This document shows, one piece after another, positions 13,342 through 20,044 of a stretch of 23,459 nt of DNA. A program made the position numbers and the translations under genes. The stretch's first letter is position 1, and each line of letters begins with the position of its first letter. Source of the DNA: a virus; the IMG/VR virus record IMGVR_UViG_3300043469_000998, positions 1-23,459 of that record; one strand, given 5' to 3'. The notes below the pieces were generated by a model that did not search any database, was not told the DNA's origin, and saw nothing but the letters and a program-made list of their open reading frames with translations.

Positions 13342-13358
13342 GTTTCGATATTCACAAC
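13342..13358. promoter_or_regulatory. 17-bp operator-like repeat on leftward accessory promoter, site 8
   Basis: GTTTCGATATTCACAAC (reverse complement GTTGTGAATATCGAAAC) departs from the consensus in one outer base. It begins inside the -10 of the leftward promoter and covers the transcription start. Confidence 0.65.
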
Positions 13359-13386
13359 ACTACTATCAATTTATTCCTACCGTCAA
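13357..13386 (-). promoter_or_regulatory. Leftward promoter of the main accessory operon
   Basis: On the minus strand TTGACG (complement of 13381-13386) and TAGTGT (complement of 13357-13362) are 18 bases apart, the same spacing and -10 as the leftward promoter at 108-79. Transcription from about 13350 would run through eleven small genes to the integrase remnant. Confidence 0.7.
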
Positions 13387-13394
13387 CAGGTTTT

Positions 13395-13658
13395 TTATTC
13401 GGACTTTATCATTTTCGCGATCCGCTCCTTCGACACGCCCAGCGCCATCGCTGCCGCCCTGCGTGACGGATACCGAACGCCTCCGATCTCGACCTGCACG
13501 GCGATCCTGCGGCCACGTGGCGACATCCCTACGCGGTCTTGGGTGCCTGCCTCAAGGGCCTTCTGGACGGTCGTGTAGTGAACCCCTAGCGCGGCGGCTG
13601 CGGCCTTCTGCGACGGATACAGGACGCCACGGATTAGGGTCGGGACAGGATCGAACAT
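13395..13658 (-). CDS. Tandem NUMOD-like helix-turn-helix protein
   Basis: The 87-residue protein holds two copies of one module: GVLYPSQKAAAAALGVHYTT (about 11-30) and GVRYPSRRAAAMALGVSKER (about 60-79). The pattern Y-P-S-x-x-A-A-x-A-L-G-V-x-x-x-x-(I/V) is that of NUMOD1-type modules, the DNA-binding parts of GIY-YIG and HNH homing endonucleases, here without a nuclease. It probably binds DNA at two half-sites. ATG 13658 follows directly after the upstream stop. It is the last gene of the first leftward operon and ends nine bases before the next promoter. Confidence 0.7.
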   Translation of the reverse strand: MFDPVPTLIRGVLYPSQKAAAAALGVHYTTVQKALEAGTQDRVGMSPRGRRIAVQVEIGGVRYPSRRAAAMALGVSKERIAKMIKSE

Positions 13659-13913
13659 TCAAATATCCTCGCCTGCGATCCGCGCCGTGTTTACCTCGGC
13701 TGGGCTGATCCCAGAAAACCTGAGTAAATACCCGTCCTCCACCTTCACGGAATTCACCGCCAGCGTTCCCGGCCTATTCCGTTTCCAGTTGGCGAACGCA
13801 CTCATGTAATAAACCCGCGCCTGTGCCGTGCGGACTTTTAGGACATCGCCCGCGCGGCGTTTATGGAATTCGTATTTGATCTTCGGGCGGCGCTGTCTCG
13901 TTTCAGTCACCAT
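13659..13913 (-). CDS. Hypothetical protein, member of a local paralogous family
   Basis: The 84-residue basic protein contains KYEFHKRRAGDVLKVRTAQ, then R-x-x-x-x-SAF-x-x-W and DGYLLRFSGI. The same framework (Y-[ED]-F-x-K-x-R-x-G-x-x-L-x-V-[KR]-T … AF-x-x-W … GY-x-x-x-F) is present in the 104-residue protein upstream, so the two are duplicates, with a possible third in the 94-residue protein. A compact alpha/beta nucleic-acid-binding fold would fit the charge. Its start lies within the end of the upstream gene. Confidence 0.6.
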   Translation of the reverse strand: MVTETRQRRPKIKYEFHKRRAGDVLKVRTAQARVYYMSAFANWKRNRPGTLAVNSVKVEDGYLLRFSGISPAEVNTARIAGEDI

Positions 13914-14116
13914 TCCTTAAACTCCCCGGCATCTTCGTTCTCTTCATATCCGGCGTGATATTCCGCGATCTCTTCAGGTGTCAGATCGGTGATCTCGACG
14001 CGCCCGATGCCGTCCAGCCATTTGTGCGGCCTGATCTGGCGGTGGTAATAGCTATCCGCCCTGCCACGATCATACGGCGATCCGTGGGGCGGTAGTGCGA
14101 CTGGGGTGCAGGTCAC
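13907..14116 (-). CDS. Small hypothetical phage protein
   Basis: The 69-residue product has PHGSPYDRGRADSYYHRQIR followed by PHKW and then ITDLTPEEIAEYHAGYEENE. The first block, Gly-Ser-Pro-Tyr-Asp-Arg-Gly-x-Ala-Asp-Ser-Tyr-Tyr, recurs in small accessory proteins of many phages of unknown function; the second is an acidic amphipathic helix. The GTG start overlaps the previous stop (GTGA). Nothing suggests enzymatic activity. Confidence 0.65.
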   Translation of the reverse strand: MTCTPVALPPHGSPYDRGRADSYYHRQIRPHKWLDGIGRVEITDLTPEEIAEYHAGYEENEDAGEFKEW

Positions 14117-14397
14117 GATTTTCCCCCTCTCTCAATCTGGATCGGCGCGTCTTCTTCTCGGTCAAACGGCCATTCGTCGCCATAGATTACGACCAGCCAT
14201 CCATCAATGCCGGATACGCTCTTTCCGCGAACGACAGACGTTCTCAGGTTCAATCCCTTCCTTCTGATCTTCGTTGATGCTGCGGCCCTGCAATCATCAA
14301 CCTCTTTTCTGGACGTGCAGAACATCAAGACACCAGGGCGCAAGTCCTGCATGGACACGCAGTTCTCGACTGTCATGCGGGGATAATTGTCGGCCAT
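14113..14397 (-). CDS. Hypothetical protein, possible distant paralogue
   Basis: The 94-residue protein contains QDLRPGVLMFCTSRKEVDDC, then KIRRKGLNLRTSVVRG and GIDGWLVVIYG. D-x-R-P-G, a Thr after six residues, a helical Arg-rich stretch and a final hydrophobic beta strand line up with the better matched pair at 13659 and 14399, so it may be a third diverged copy. The ATG is two bases after the upstream stop. Function unknown. Confidence 0.6.
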   Translation of the reverse strand: MADNYPRMTVENCVSMQDLRPGVLMFCTSRKEVDDCRAAASTKIRRKGLNLRTSVVRGKSVSGIDGWLVVIYGDEWPFDREEDAPIQIERGGKS

Positions 14398-14398
14398 C

Positions 14399-14713
14399 TC
14401 AGATGTCCCCCGGTGCGTCGCACTTCTCAGCCGTCTTCAGGGCGTCATGCGACTTCGACTTGAACCATATCCGGTATCCCGGCCCCTTGGGGTCTTCCTC
14501 GCCAACCTGCGCGCTGACGGCATAGGCTCCATCCCTGCGCGGGGTCAGCTTCTTTTCGACACCCCGAAGCACCCAGTAGCGGAACGCTGCCAGCACCCGG
14601 CATCGCTCGTCGTGCGTCTTCACATGCAGGCTTGCCCCTGGGCGTATCTTGTCGAAGTCATATCGGGCGCGCGCCTTCTTGTGATCCTCTGCTACGTCAT
14701 ATTCAAAATCCAT
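14399..14713 (-). CDS. Hypothetical protein, founding copy of a local paralogous family
   Basis: The 104-residue protein begins MDFEYDVAEDHKKARARYDF and continues DKIRPGASLHVKTHDERCRV, LAAFRYWVLRG and GYRIWFKSKS. It shares the Y-[ED]-F-x-K-x-R-x-G-x-x-L-x-V-[KR]-T framework with the 84-residue protein at 13659. It is the first gene of its operon; the ATG has GAGGT a few bases upstream, and the promoter with operator lies immediately before. First position behind an operator suits an early-expressed regulator or host-directed protein, but no activity can be assigned. Confidence 0.65.
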   Translation of the reverse strand: MDFEYDVAEDHKKARARYDFDKIRPGASLHVKTHDERCRVLAAFRYWVLRGVEKKLTPRRDGAYAVSAQVGEEDPKGPGYRIWFKSKSHDALKTAEKCDAPGDI

Positions 14714-14726
14714 GTTGACCTCATGT

Positions 14727-14743
14727 GTTGCGATACCAGCAAC
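14727..14743. promoter_or_regulatory. 17-bp operator-like repeat on first leftward operon, site 9
   Basis: GTTGCGATACCAGCAAC is, in reverse complement, identical at 16 of 17 positions to site 3 at 241-257. A further half-site (CCGCAACAC, 14748-14756) follows in the promoter spacer. Confidence 0.7.
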
Positions 14744-14769
14744 ATCACCGCAACACGGCCTTTAGTCAA
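14742..14769 (-). promoter_or_regulatory. Leftward promoter of the paralogue operon
   Basis: On the minus strand TTGACT (complement of 14764-14769) precedes TGATGT (complement of 14742-14747) by 16 bases, or GATGTT by 17. The -10 overlaps operator 14727-14743. The start near 14735 is about 20 bases before the ATG at 14713. Confidence 0.5.
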
Positions 14770-14784
14770 TACGGTATCTGCATA

Positions 14785-14826
14785 AACGCTTCAGTTCTTA
14801 GGGTAACAAGCTGAAGTTAAAGCGTT
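14785..14826. repeat. Bulged inverted repeat
   Basis: AACGCTTCAG (14785-14794) pairs with CTGA (14811-14814) and AGCGTT (14821-14826), with a six-base bulge on one side. It marks the edge of the A+T-rich gap and could be a protein site or an RNA hairpin. Confidence 0.4.
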
Positions 14827-14928
14827 CAAAGTCAAGCGTAAGCAAGAGATAACTTTAGAATTGTGGAGTAACAGGTCAGACTTTGTGTAGAAACCCATTT
14901 TTCTCTTTATTTTCTTATACTTAGATAT

Positions 14929-15050
14929 AAAGGGAATGTTAGAGATAGGGTAGGGGGTTCAATGAGAGAAGTAAGAGAGATAAAAAAAAGGGGGAAGAGA
15001 GACAATACTACAGTGGAGTAGGAATGGCCTCTCTAACATTCCCTTTTTTT
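14929..15050 (+). terminator. Long inverted repeat ending in a T run; possible 120-nt RNA
   Basis: AAAGGGAATGTTAGAGA (14929-14945) and TCTCTAACATTCCCTTT (15030-15046) are perfect 17-base complements 84 bases apart, and the second arm runs into seven T. Read rightward it is a factor-independent terminator shape with an unusually long loop. TATACT (14916-14921) lies seven bases before the first arm, so an RNA starting there would begin and end with the two arms. The loop is strongly purine-rich and contains a mini-ORF. Confidence 0.55.
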
Positions 15051-15170
15051 GTAAAGCCAAAACTGAACCGTTCAGTTTAAATGTGGCGATCTCAGCAACA
15101 CGCCCCCCAAATTCCACCTGACAACCTTCAGGCATGTATTCCTTGGGCCAGAGAAAAGCCGTCGATCTGA
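14962..15170 (+). other. Three back-to-back mini-ORFs
   Basis: ATG 14962 (19 codons, MREVREIKKRGKRDNTTVE) has TAGGGGG before it and stops at 15021. ATG 15024 (18 codons, MASLTFPFFVKPKLNRSV) has GGAGTAGGA before it and stops at 15080. ATG 15081 follows at once (29 codons, starting MWRSQQHAPQIPPDN) and stops at 15170, 36 bases before the terminase small subunit start. The first two have good Shine-Dalgarno sequences. They may be leader peptides or chance. Confidence 0.3.
15060..15078. promoter_or_regulatory. Perfect 19-bp palindrome, TetR-operator-like
   Basis: AAACTGAAC-C-GTTCAGTTT has nine perfectly paired positions on each side of one central base. TGAACxGTTCA-type palindromes are typical of TetR-family operators in alphaproteobacteria (recalled, not searched). 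No TetR gene is in the window. Confidence 0.55.
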
Positions 15171-15206
15171 TCGGCTGCTGGATAGAAAACTAGACGGGGT
15201 TAGAAA

Positions 15207-15473
15207 TTGGCGCTGGGAAAGAAAACCGGTGGTCGGAAGAAGGGCGTCCCGAACAAGATCAACGGGCTGCTGAAGGATGCGATCCTCAAGGCTGCGGAAG
15301 ACGCGGGCGGCGATGGTGGCCTGATCGGATACCTGACGCTTCAGGCGCATGAAAACCCGGTCGGGTTTCTGACGCTGCTGGGCAAGGTTCTGCCGATGCA
15401 GGTGAACGCCACGCATGAGGGCGCGGTGTCGATCATCGTGGATACTGGCGTTCCGAGAGCGCCGGATGAATGA
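15207..15473 (+). CDS. Probable terminase small subunit
   Basis: The 88-residue basic protein begins ALGKKTGGRKKGVPNKING, the 'KKTGGRxKGTPNK' N terminus found in small proteins directly before phage large terminases, and continues with a helical stretch (LLKDAILKAAEDA, GLIGYLTLQAHENP, FLTLLGKVLPMQ). It should recognise phage DNA and load the large subunit. The start appears to be TTG 15207 with ACGGGG nine or more bases upstream; no ATG fits. The large-subunit gene begins inside its last codons. The assignment rests on position and N-terminal pattern; no classical helix-turn-helix is obvious. Confidence 0.65.
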   Translation: MALGKKTGGRKKGVPNKINGLLKDAILKAAEDAGGDGGLIGYLTLQAHENPVGFLTLLGKVLPMQVNATHEGAVSIIVDTGVPRAPDE

Positions 15474-16779
15474 TCTCAGCCCCAGCCGCGTCCAGACGGG
15501 ATATGATCCTCACAGGTTCCAGCGTGAGATACACTCGCGCCTGAAGCGGTTTTCGGTTCTTGTCTGTCATCGCCGGTTCGGAAAGACGTTCCTTGCAATC
15601 AATGCGCTGATCGATGCCGCGCTGCGGACGCGCAAGGAAAACGCGCGCTATGGCTACGTCGCGCCCTATCTGAAACAGGCCAAGCAGGTAAGCTGGGATT
15701 ACCTGAAGCGGTTCGCCTATCGCGTTCCTGGCGTGTCTGTGAATGAAAGCGAATTGTCGATCCTGTTTCCGAATGGATCGATGATCCGGCTTTATGGATC
15801 GGACAATGGCGAAGCGATGCGCGGCGTTTATTTCGATGGCGTCGTGATCGATGAGGTTGCCGACTGCCGTCTTGAAACTTGGCCAGAGATTATCCGCCCT
15901 GCGCTGGCAGATCGCAAAGGCTGGTGCCTTTTCATTGGAACGCCAAAGGGCATGAACCAGTTTTTCGAGTTGTATCAATACGCGCAGAAAAATCCTGAAT
16001 GGTATGCGGGCATGTATCGCGCCGATGAAACAAATCTGATCGATGAGAAAGAATTGCAGGCTGCGAGGGAAATCATGTCGGAAAACCAATATCGCCAAGA
16101 ATTCTTGTGCGACTTCACTGCATCGGCTGACAACGTGCTGATCAGCATCGATCTGGTGTCTGACGCCATGAAACGGCATTACCCAGCGCGCGACTTCGAA
16201 CATGCTGTTCGCGTGATCGGTGTCGATGTGGCCTATCACGGCGATGACAAGTCTGTGATCTTCGGTCGCAAGGGCCTTGTGGGGATGCCGCCTGTCGTCA
16301 TGGCGAAGGCTGATCCGATGGCCGTGGCCGGTCGCCTGCTGGCCGTCATGGAACGGTTCAAGCCTGACGCGGTGTTTGTGGATGACACGGGCGGATATGG
16401 CGCTGGCGTGATCGCTCGGCTGCGGGAACTCGGACACTCGCCCATCGGTGTGAACTTCGGGCAACGTGCCGATGATACCAAGTATCGGAACAAGCGAACC
16501 GAGATGTGGTTTCGAACGCGCGATTGGCTGCGAGATGGCGGCGCGCTGCCGGATGACATCGACCTGAAGAACGATCTCGTCAGCCCGACATATCGCGTCC
16601 CATCGACAGGCATCATCGAACTGGAAAGCAAGGACAAGATCAAGGAACGGCTGGGCCGGTCGCCTGATCTCGCTGACGCTTTGGCGCTGACCTTCGCGTT
16701 CAACGTGGTGCCTAATCGCGCCTCGGTTCATGGCGGCAACCATCATCAGGCACAAGTCGATTACAACCCGCTGGGATGA
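15466..16779 (+). CDS. Terminase large subunit
   Basis: The 437-residue protein has the packaging ATPase motifs: Walker A CHRRFGKT (34-41), Walker B VVIDEVAD (about 127-134) and a coupling motif FIGTPKG soon after (about 151-157). A RNase H-like nuclease domain follows, with acidic residues in VIGVDVAYHGDD (about 250-261), FVDDTGGYGAGV (about 304-315) and PDLADALAL (about 400). It cuts concatemeric DNA and pumps it into the procapsid through the portal. ATG 15466 overlaps the end of the small subunit and begins at the usual family start. All catalytic residues seem present. Confidence 0.93.
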   Translation: MNDLSPSRVQTGYDPHRFQREIHSRLKRFSVLVCHRRFGKTFLAINALIDAALRTRKENARYGYVAPYLKQAKQVSWDYLKRFAYRVPGVSVNESELSILFPNGSMIRLYGSDNGEAMRGVYFDGVVIDEVADCRLETWPEIIRPALADRKGWCLFIGTPKGMNQFFELYQYAQKNPEWYAGMYRADETNLIDEKELQAAREIMSENQYRQEFLCDFTASADNVLISIDLVSDAMKRHYPARDFEHAVRVIGVDVAYHGDDKSVIFGRKGLVGMPPVVMAKADPMAVAGRLLAVMERFKPDAVFVDDTGGYGAGVIARLRELGHSPIGVNFGQRADDTKYRNKRTEMWFRTRDWLRDGGALPDDIDLKNDLVSPTYRVPSTGIIELESKDKIKERLGRSPDLADALALTFAFNVVPNRASVHGGNHHQAQVDYNPLG

Positions 16780-16783
16780 TGAG

Positions 16784-17032
16784 ATGCCGAAAGAAGACAT
16801 GATCCGAATGAACGCTGCTGCGAATGGTCGCTGGATGTTGGCGATGCTGTTCGCGATGAACATGATCCTCGGTAGCCTGCATCTGGCCTTTGCCTCGGTC
16901 CTGATCCTGGCGCTGGGCTACGTCGCCGATACGCTGCTGCTGCTGTCGTATCGCCGCGCTGCTCTGGCCGTCGGTATGGCCTGCATCGTCTCCACTGCCA
17001 CGCTGATCGTCGCGACGTGGCTTTCCTTCTGA
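16784..17032 (+). CDS. Small multi-span membrane protein, holin candidate
   Basis: The 82-residue protein from ATG 16784 has three hydrophobic stretches: WMLAMLFAMNMILGSLHLAF, VLILALGYVADTLLLL and ALAVGMACIVSTATLIVATW, separated by short loops, with a charged N terminus and an Arg-Arg pair between spans two and three. Size and topology suit a class I holin, which would be the partner of the endolysin; its place between terminase and portal is unusual for one. It starts four bases after the terminase stop. Assignment as holin is inference. Confidence 0.5.
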   Translation: MPKEDMIRMNAAANGRWMLAMLFAMNMILGSLHLAFASVLILALGYVADTLLLLSYRRAALAVGMACIVSTATLIVATWLSF

Positions 17033-17054
17033 CCTCTAACCTGTGGTGATCCCC

Positions 17055-17276
17055 ATGTGCACGATGCGCCAACCGAAGATGCCTGATCCTCCTGCGCCGC
17101 CTGAGATCGTGCCGCCGACGCAGATGGCCGCGCCTCAGACGCCTGAAGCCGCGTCTCGCACGGCTGGCAGTCAACAGCGCAACCGGATGCGGTCTGCCGC
17201 GCCCACGATCCTGACTTCAGGAAGCGGCGCGCTGTCTACCGCTCCGACTGACAAGAAAACATTGCTCGGTGCCTGA
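17055..17276 (+). CDS. Small proline-rich phage protein before the portal
   Basis: From ATG 17055 the 73-residue product begins MCTMRQPKMPDPPAPPEIVP, followed by TQMAAPQTPE, then a basic part (QQRNRMRSAAPTILTSGSG) and a short tail. Proteins of the form 'MC…PK.P.PP.PP…R.R…S.T.LTSG' lie immediately before portal genes in many podoviruses, role unknown; they may be virion assembly factors. A GTG at 17043 is an alternative start. Its stop overlaps the portal start region. Confidence 0.65.
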   Translation: MCTMRQPKMPDPPAPPEIVPPTQMAAPQTPEAASRTAGSQQRNRMRSAAPTILTSGSGALSTAPTDKKTLLGA

Positions 17277-17277
17277 T

Positions 17278-18972
17278 ATGCAAACCAACGCCCCGGCGAA
17301 TGAAAAGCAGGTGCAGTATCACCGCCGCCGCCTTGAAGAACTCAAGTCGGTTCGTTCGCCGTGGGAAGCGACGTGGCAGGGTCTGGCCGATCACATTGAA
17401 CCGACGCGCCTGCGTTTGCAGTCGATCAACGAAGGGCCGATCTCGCGCGCGAAAATTTTGGACAGTAGCGCGACCTTCGCCCTGAAGACACTGGCATCGG
17501 GGATGCACTCAGGCATCACATCGCCCGCGCGGCCTTGGTTCCGCCTGACCACGTTCGACCCTGACCTGAAGGATTACGGGCCGGTGAAAACGTGGCTGTC
17601 TGCTGTCGAACAGCGGATGCGCGAAGTGTTCCAGAAGTCCAACGTGTATCCCTCGTTCCACACGGGCTATGGCGACCTCGGCCAGTTCGGGCAGTCGTGC
17701 GGCATCCTGTCGGAAGACACGGATACGGTCGTGCGGATGCAGCAACTGCTTCATGGGCGGTTCTGGATCGCCCGCGATGAGAAGGGCCGCACCACGACGC
17801 TGTATCGGCAGTTCAAGTGGTCGGTGCAGAGGATCGTGAACCGGTTCGGGTATGATGCCTGTTCGAAGGCGGTGAAGGATCAGTGGGATCGCGGGAACTA
17901 CGGCAAGACGTTCGACATCTGCCACGCGATTGAACCGCGCCTGTCGCGTGAGCCTGGCCGGATCGACAAGCGGAACAAGCCGTTCCTGTCGAACTATTGG
18001 GAACACAACCACGCGAACGATGACAAGCTGCTGGAAGAAAGCGGGTTCGATGAAAACCCGATCATCGCGCCGGGGTGGGAAATCGCGGGCGATGATGACT
18101 ATGCGAACTCGCCGGGGCAGATCGCGCTGGGCGATGTGAAGATGCTTCAGGTGGAACAGACGCGGAAGCTGGAAGGGATCGACAAGATCGTTCGCCCGCC
18201 CATGACTGGCCCCACGTCGATGCGGAACAACCCGACATCGCTGCTTCCCGGTGCTGTGACCTATGTTGATGATCCGAGTGGCAAGGGGTTCCGTCCTGCG
18301 ATGGAAGTGAACCTGCGGCTGTCGGAACTGGCTGCTGACATCCGCGAAACGCAGGAACGGATCAACCGCGCGTTCTATGCCGACCTGTTCCTGATGATCA
18401 GTCAGATGGAAGGCATCCAGCCGCGCAATCAATTCGAGATCGCGGAACGGAAAGAGGAAAAGCTGCTTGCGCTGGGTCCAGTGCTGGAAAACGTCTATGG
18501 TGGCCAGCTTGGGCCGGTGATCGACCGGACGTTCAACATCCTTGAACGTCGCCGGGAACTGCCGCCGCCGCCGCCTGAACTGGAAGGCGTTGATCTTCAG
18601 ATCGAATACATCTCCATCTTGGCGCAAGCCCAGAAGGCCGTGGCGACCGGCGCTGTTGAGCGGGTGACGGCTTACATCGGCAACCTCGCTGCGGTGAAGC
18701 CTGACGTGCTGGACAAGTTCGATGCTGATGAAGCGGTTGATCAGTATGCCGACATGGTGGGCGCGCCGCCGTCGATCATCGTGCCGGATGACAAGGTGCA
18801 GGAAGCGCGGCAAGCCCGCGCCCAGCGTCAACAGATGGCAGAGAATGCCCAGATGGCCGCGACCGTCGCGCCCGCGATGAAGCAAGGCGCTGAAGCTGCG
18901 GCTGTCATGGCCGAAGCGCGGAATGCGCCCGGTGGCCAAGGGCTGCTGTCTCAGTTGGGGATTAGCGGATGA
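17278..18972 (+). CDS. Portal protein, head-to-tail connector type
   Basis: The 564-residue protein matches the podovirus head-tail connector family (T7 gp8, epsilon15 gp4, BPP-1): RRRLEELKSVRSPWEATWQG near the start, then LASGMHSGITSPARPWFRL (about 75-95), GYGDLGQFGQSCGIL, and a long helical C terminus of Gln, Ala and Met-rich sequence. Twelve copies form the ring through which DNA enters and to which the tail attaches. ATG 17278 is preferred; GTG 17269 in the same frame, overlapping the upstream stop, is possible. It overlaps the next gene by four bases (ATGA). Confidence 0.9.
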   Translation: MQTNAPANEKQVQYHRRRLEELKSVRSPWEATWQGLADHIEPTRLRLQSINEGPISRAKILDSSATFALKTLASGMHSGITSPARPWFRLTTFDPDLKDYGPVKTWLSAVEQRMREVFQKSNVYPSFHTGYGDLGQFGQSCGILSEDTDTVVRMQQLLHGRFWIARDEKGRTTTLYRQFKWSVQRIVNRFGYDACSKAVKDQWDRGNYGKTFDICHAIEPRLSREPGRIDKRNKPFLSNYWEHNHANDDKLLEESGFDENPIIAPGWEIAGDDDYANSPGQIALGDVKMLQVEQTRKLEGIDKIVRPPMTGPTSMRNNPTSLLPGAVTYVDDPSGKGFRPAMEVNLRLSELAADIRETQERINRAFYADLFLMISQMEGIQPRNQFEIAERKEEKLLALGPVLENVYGGQLGPVIDRTFNILERRRELPPPPPELEGVDLQIEYISILAQAQKAVATGAVERVTAYIGNLAAVKPDVLDKFDADEAVDQYADMVGAPPSIIVPDDKVQEARQARAQRQQMAENAQMAATVAPAMKQGAEAAAVMAEARNAPGGQGLLSQLGISG

Positions 18973-19283
18973 CGGGCGAAGAACAGAAGCGAGAATGGCA
19001 GGACACGCTTGATGCGTTCAAGGCCGTGCTGGCCACGCCGCAAGGCAAGCGTGTGCTGTTCTGGGTGCTGGAACAGGCGGCGATCTACCGGGATGCGTTC
19101 ACAGGTGACAGGTCGGCAACTGATTATGTGCTTGGTCAACAGGCGATTGGTCGGCGGCTGATCGGTGTGCTGGATGAGATCGATCCCCGCACCTATCCGC
19201 GCCTGCTGTTGGACATGGCCGATCTGAAGGCAATGGAACGCGCTGCAATGGCGCAAGATGAGGAAGACGATGATGAAGCGTAA
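18969..19283 (+). CDS. Bbp19-like structural or assembly protein
   Basis: The 104-residue protein contains LATPQGKRVLFWVLEQAAIY, then RDAFTGDRSATDYVLGQQAI, GRRLIGVLDEIDP and an acidic tail (EEDDDEA). The pattern 'L.TP.GRRVL.WLLE..G.YR..F.G…T.F.EG.R..G..L…I' is that of Bbp19 of Bordetella phage BPP-1 and relatives, encoded between portal and scaffold as here. Its precise role is not known; it may be a minor virion or head-assembly component. The acidic end overlaps the scaffold gene. Confidence 0.8.
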   Translation: MTGEEQKREWQDTLDAFKAVLATPQGKRVLFWVLEQAAIYRDAFTGDRSATDYVLGQQAIGRRLIGVLDEIDPRTYPRLLLDMADLKAMERAAMAQDEEDDDEA

Positions 19284-20040
19284 CTGGATGATCTCGCCGG
19301 TATGGAATGCTGAAGGTGGCGCTGGTGGCGCTGCTGATCCCGCGCCTGCTGCTGCGCCCGAAGCTGGGTCTGTGCTGTTCCCGACTGACAAGCCCGCCGA
19401 TCCGCCTGCCGGTGATCAGAAGCCCGCCGATCCTGCCGCGCCTCCCGCTGGCGAGTGGAAGGAATATCAGGACGATCCTGCGAAGTCGGCTGAAGAGAAC
19501 GCGGCTGCGAAGGCCGAACACGACAAGACCAAGCCGCCTGCCAATGATCCGGCTGCGAAGGTTCCCGAAGACGGGAAGTATGATCTGAAGATGCCTGATG
19601 GCGTCGATCTGGATACCGAACTGGCCGAAGCCCTTGGGCCTGAATTCAAGGAACTTGGCCTGACACATGCCCAAGCGCAGAAGCTGGTGGACAAATACAT
19701 CGGCATTCAACAGGCGCGGGCTGCGAAGCAATCGGAAGACTTCGGGAAGATCATGGAAGGCTGGGCCGATACCGCGAAGAAAGACCCCGAGATCGGCGGC
19801 GACAAATGGGATGGGTCGGTTCTGGCCGCGCGGCGCGCTGTGGATCGTCTCGGAACGCCTGCGCTGAAGGAATATCTGAATGCGAGTGGTGGCGGCAACC
19901 ATCCTGAACTTATCCGTTTCATGGCAAAGGCCGGGGCCATGATCGCGGAAGACAACCCGGCAAGCGGTGGGGCAGGTGGGGCGGGCAAACCCGCTGAAGC
20001 TGCTTACACCTTGTTCCCGTCTGACGCACCGAAAGGTTAA
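19273..20040 (+). CDS. Capsid scaffolding protein
   Basis: The 255-residue protein has a disordered N-terminal half rich in Ala, Pro, Asp and Lys (about 15-95), a central YDLKMPDGVDLDTELAEALG and helical segments (LGLTHAQAQKLVDKYI, KIMEGWADTAKKD), and a Gly-Ala-rich tail. This composition and position directly before the capsid gene are typical of podovirus scaffolds ('Y.l..P.G…D…l….ef…a.elgLs..QAQ.lvd'). It would shape the procapsid and leave before packaging. ATG 19273 is chosen because AGGAAG lies six bases upstream; ATG 19258 lacks such a site. Confidence 0.82.
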   Translation: MKRNWMISPVWNAEGGAGGAADPAPAAAPEAGSVLFPTDKPADPPAGDQKPADPAAPPAGEWKEYQDDPAKSAEENAAAKAEHDKTKPPANDPAAKVPEDGKYDLKMPDGVDLDTELAEALGPEFKELGLTHAQAQKLVDKYIGIQQARAAKQSEDFGKIMEGWADTAKKDPEIGGDKWDGSVLAARRAVDRLGTPALKEYLNASGGGNHPELIRFMAKAGAMIAEDNPASGGAGGAGKPAEAAYTLFPSDAPKG

Positions 20041-20044
20041 ATAA

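Larger units (their letters stand above)
14714..15206. other. A+T-rich control region between leftward and late genes
   Basis: About 490 bases without a normal-sized gene separate divergent transcription units. It holds an operator and leftward promoter (14727-14769), a bulged inverted repeat (14785-14826), a pyrimidine-rich tract (14895-14915), a long inverted repeat with T run (14929-15050), a perfect palindrome (15060-15078) and mini-ORFs. Base composition is much more A+T-rich than the rest from about 14770 to 15080. The late promoter, and possibly an origin or packaging site, should be here, but I cannot point to one with certainty. Confidence 0.6.

Noticed and set aside
14912-14940. T7/T3-like phage promoter before the long inverted repeat
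   Set aside because: ATAAAGGGA recalls the T3 promoter end, but the upstream half does not match and no single-subunit RNA polymerase is seen in the window.
15433-16863. Minus-strand 476-codon frame opposite the terminase
   Set aside because: G+C-rich third positions keep the antisense frame open. The plus strand carries all terminase motifs; the antisense frame has no recognisable domain.
17509-18939. Minus-strand 476-codon frame opposite the portal
   Set aside because: Antisense shadow of the portal gene with Arg/His-rich, motif-free sequence.
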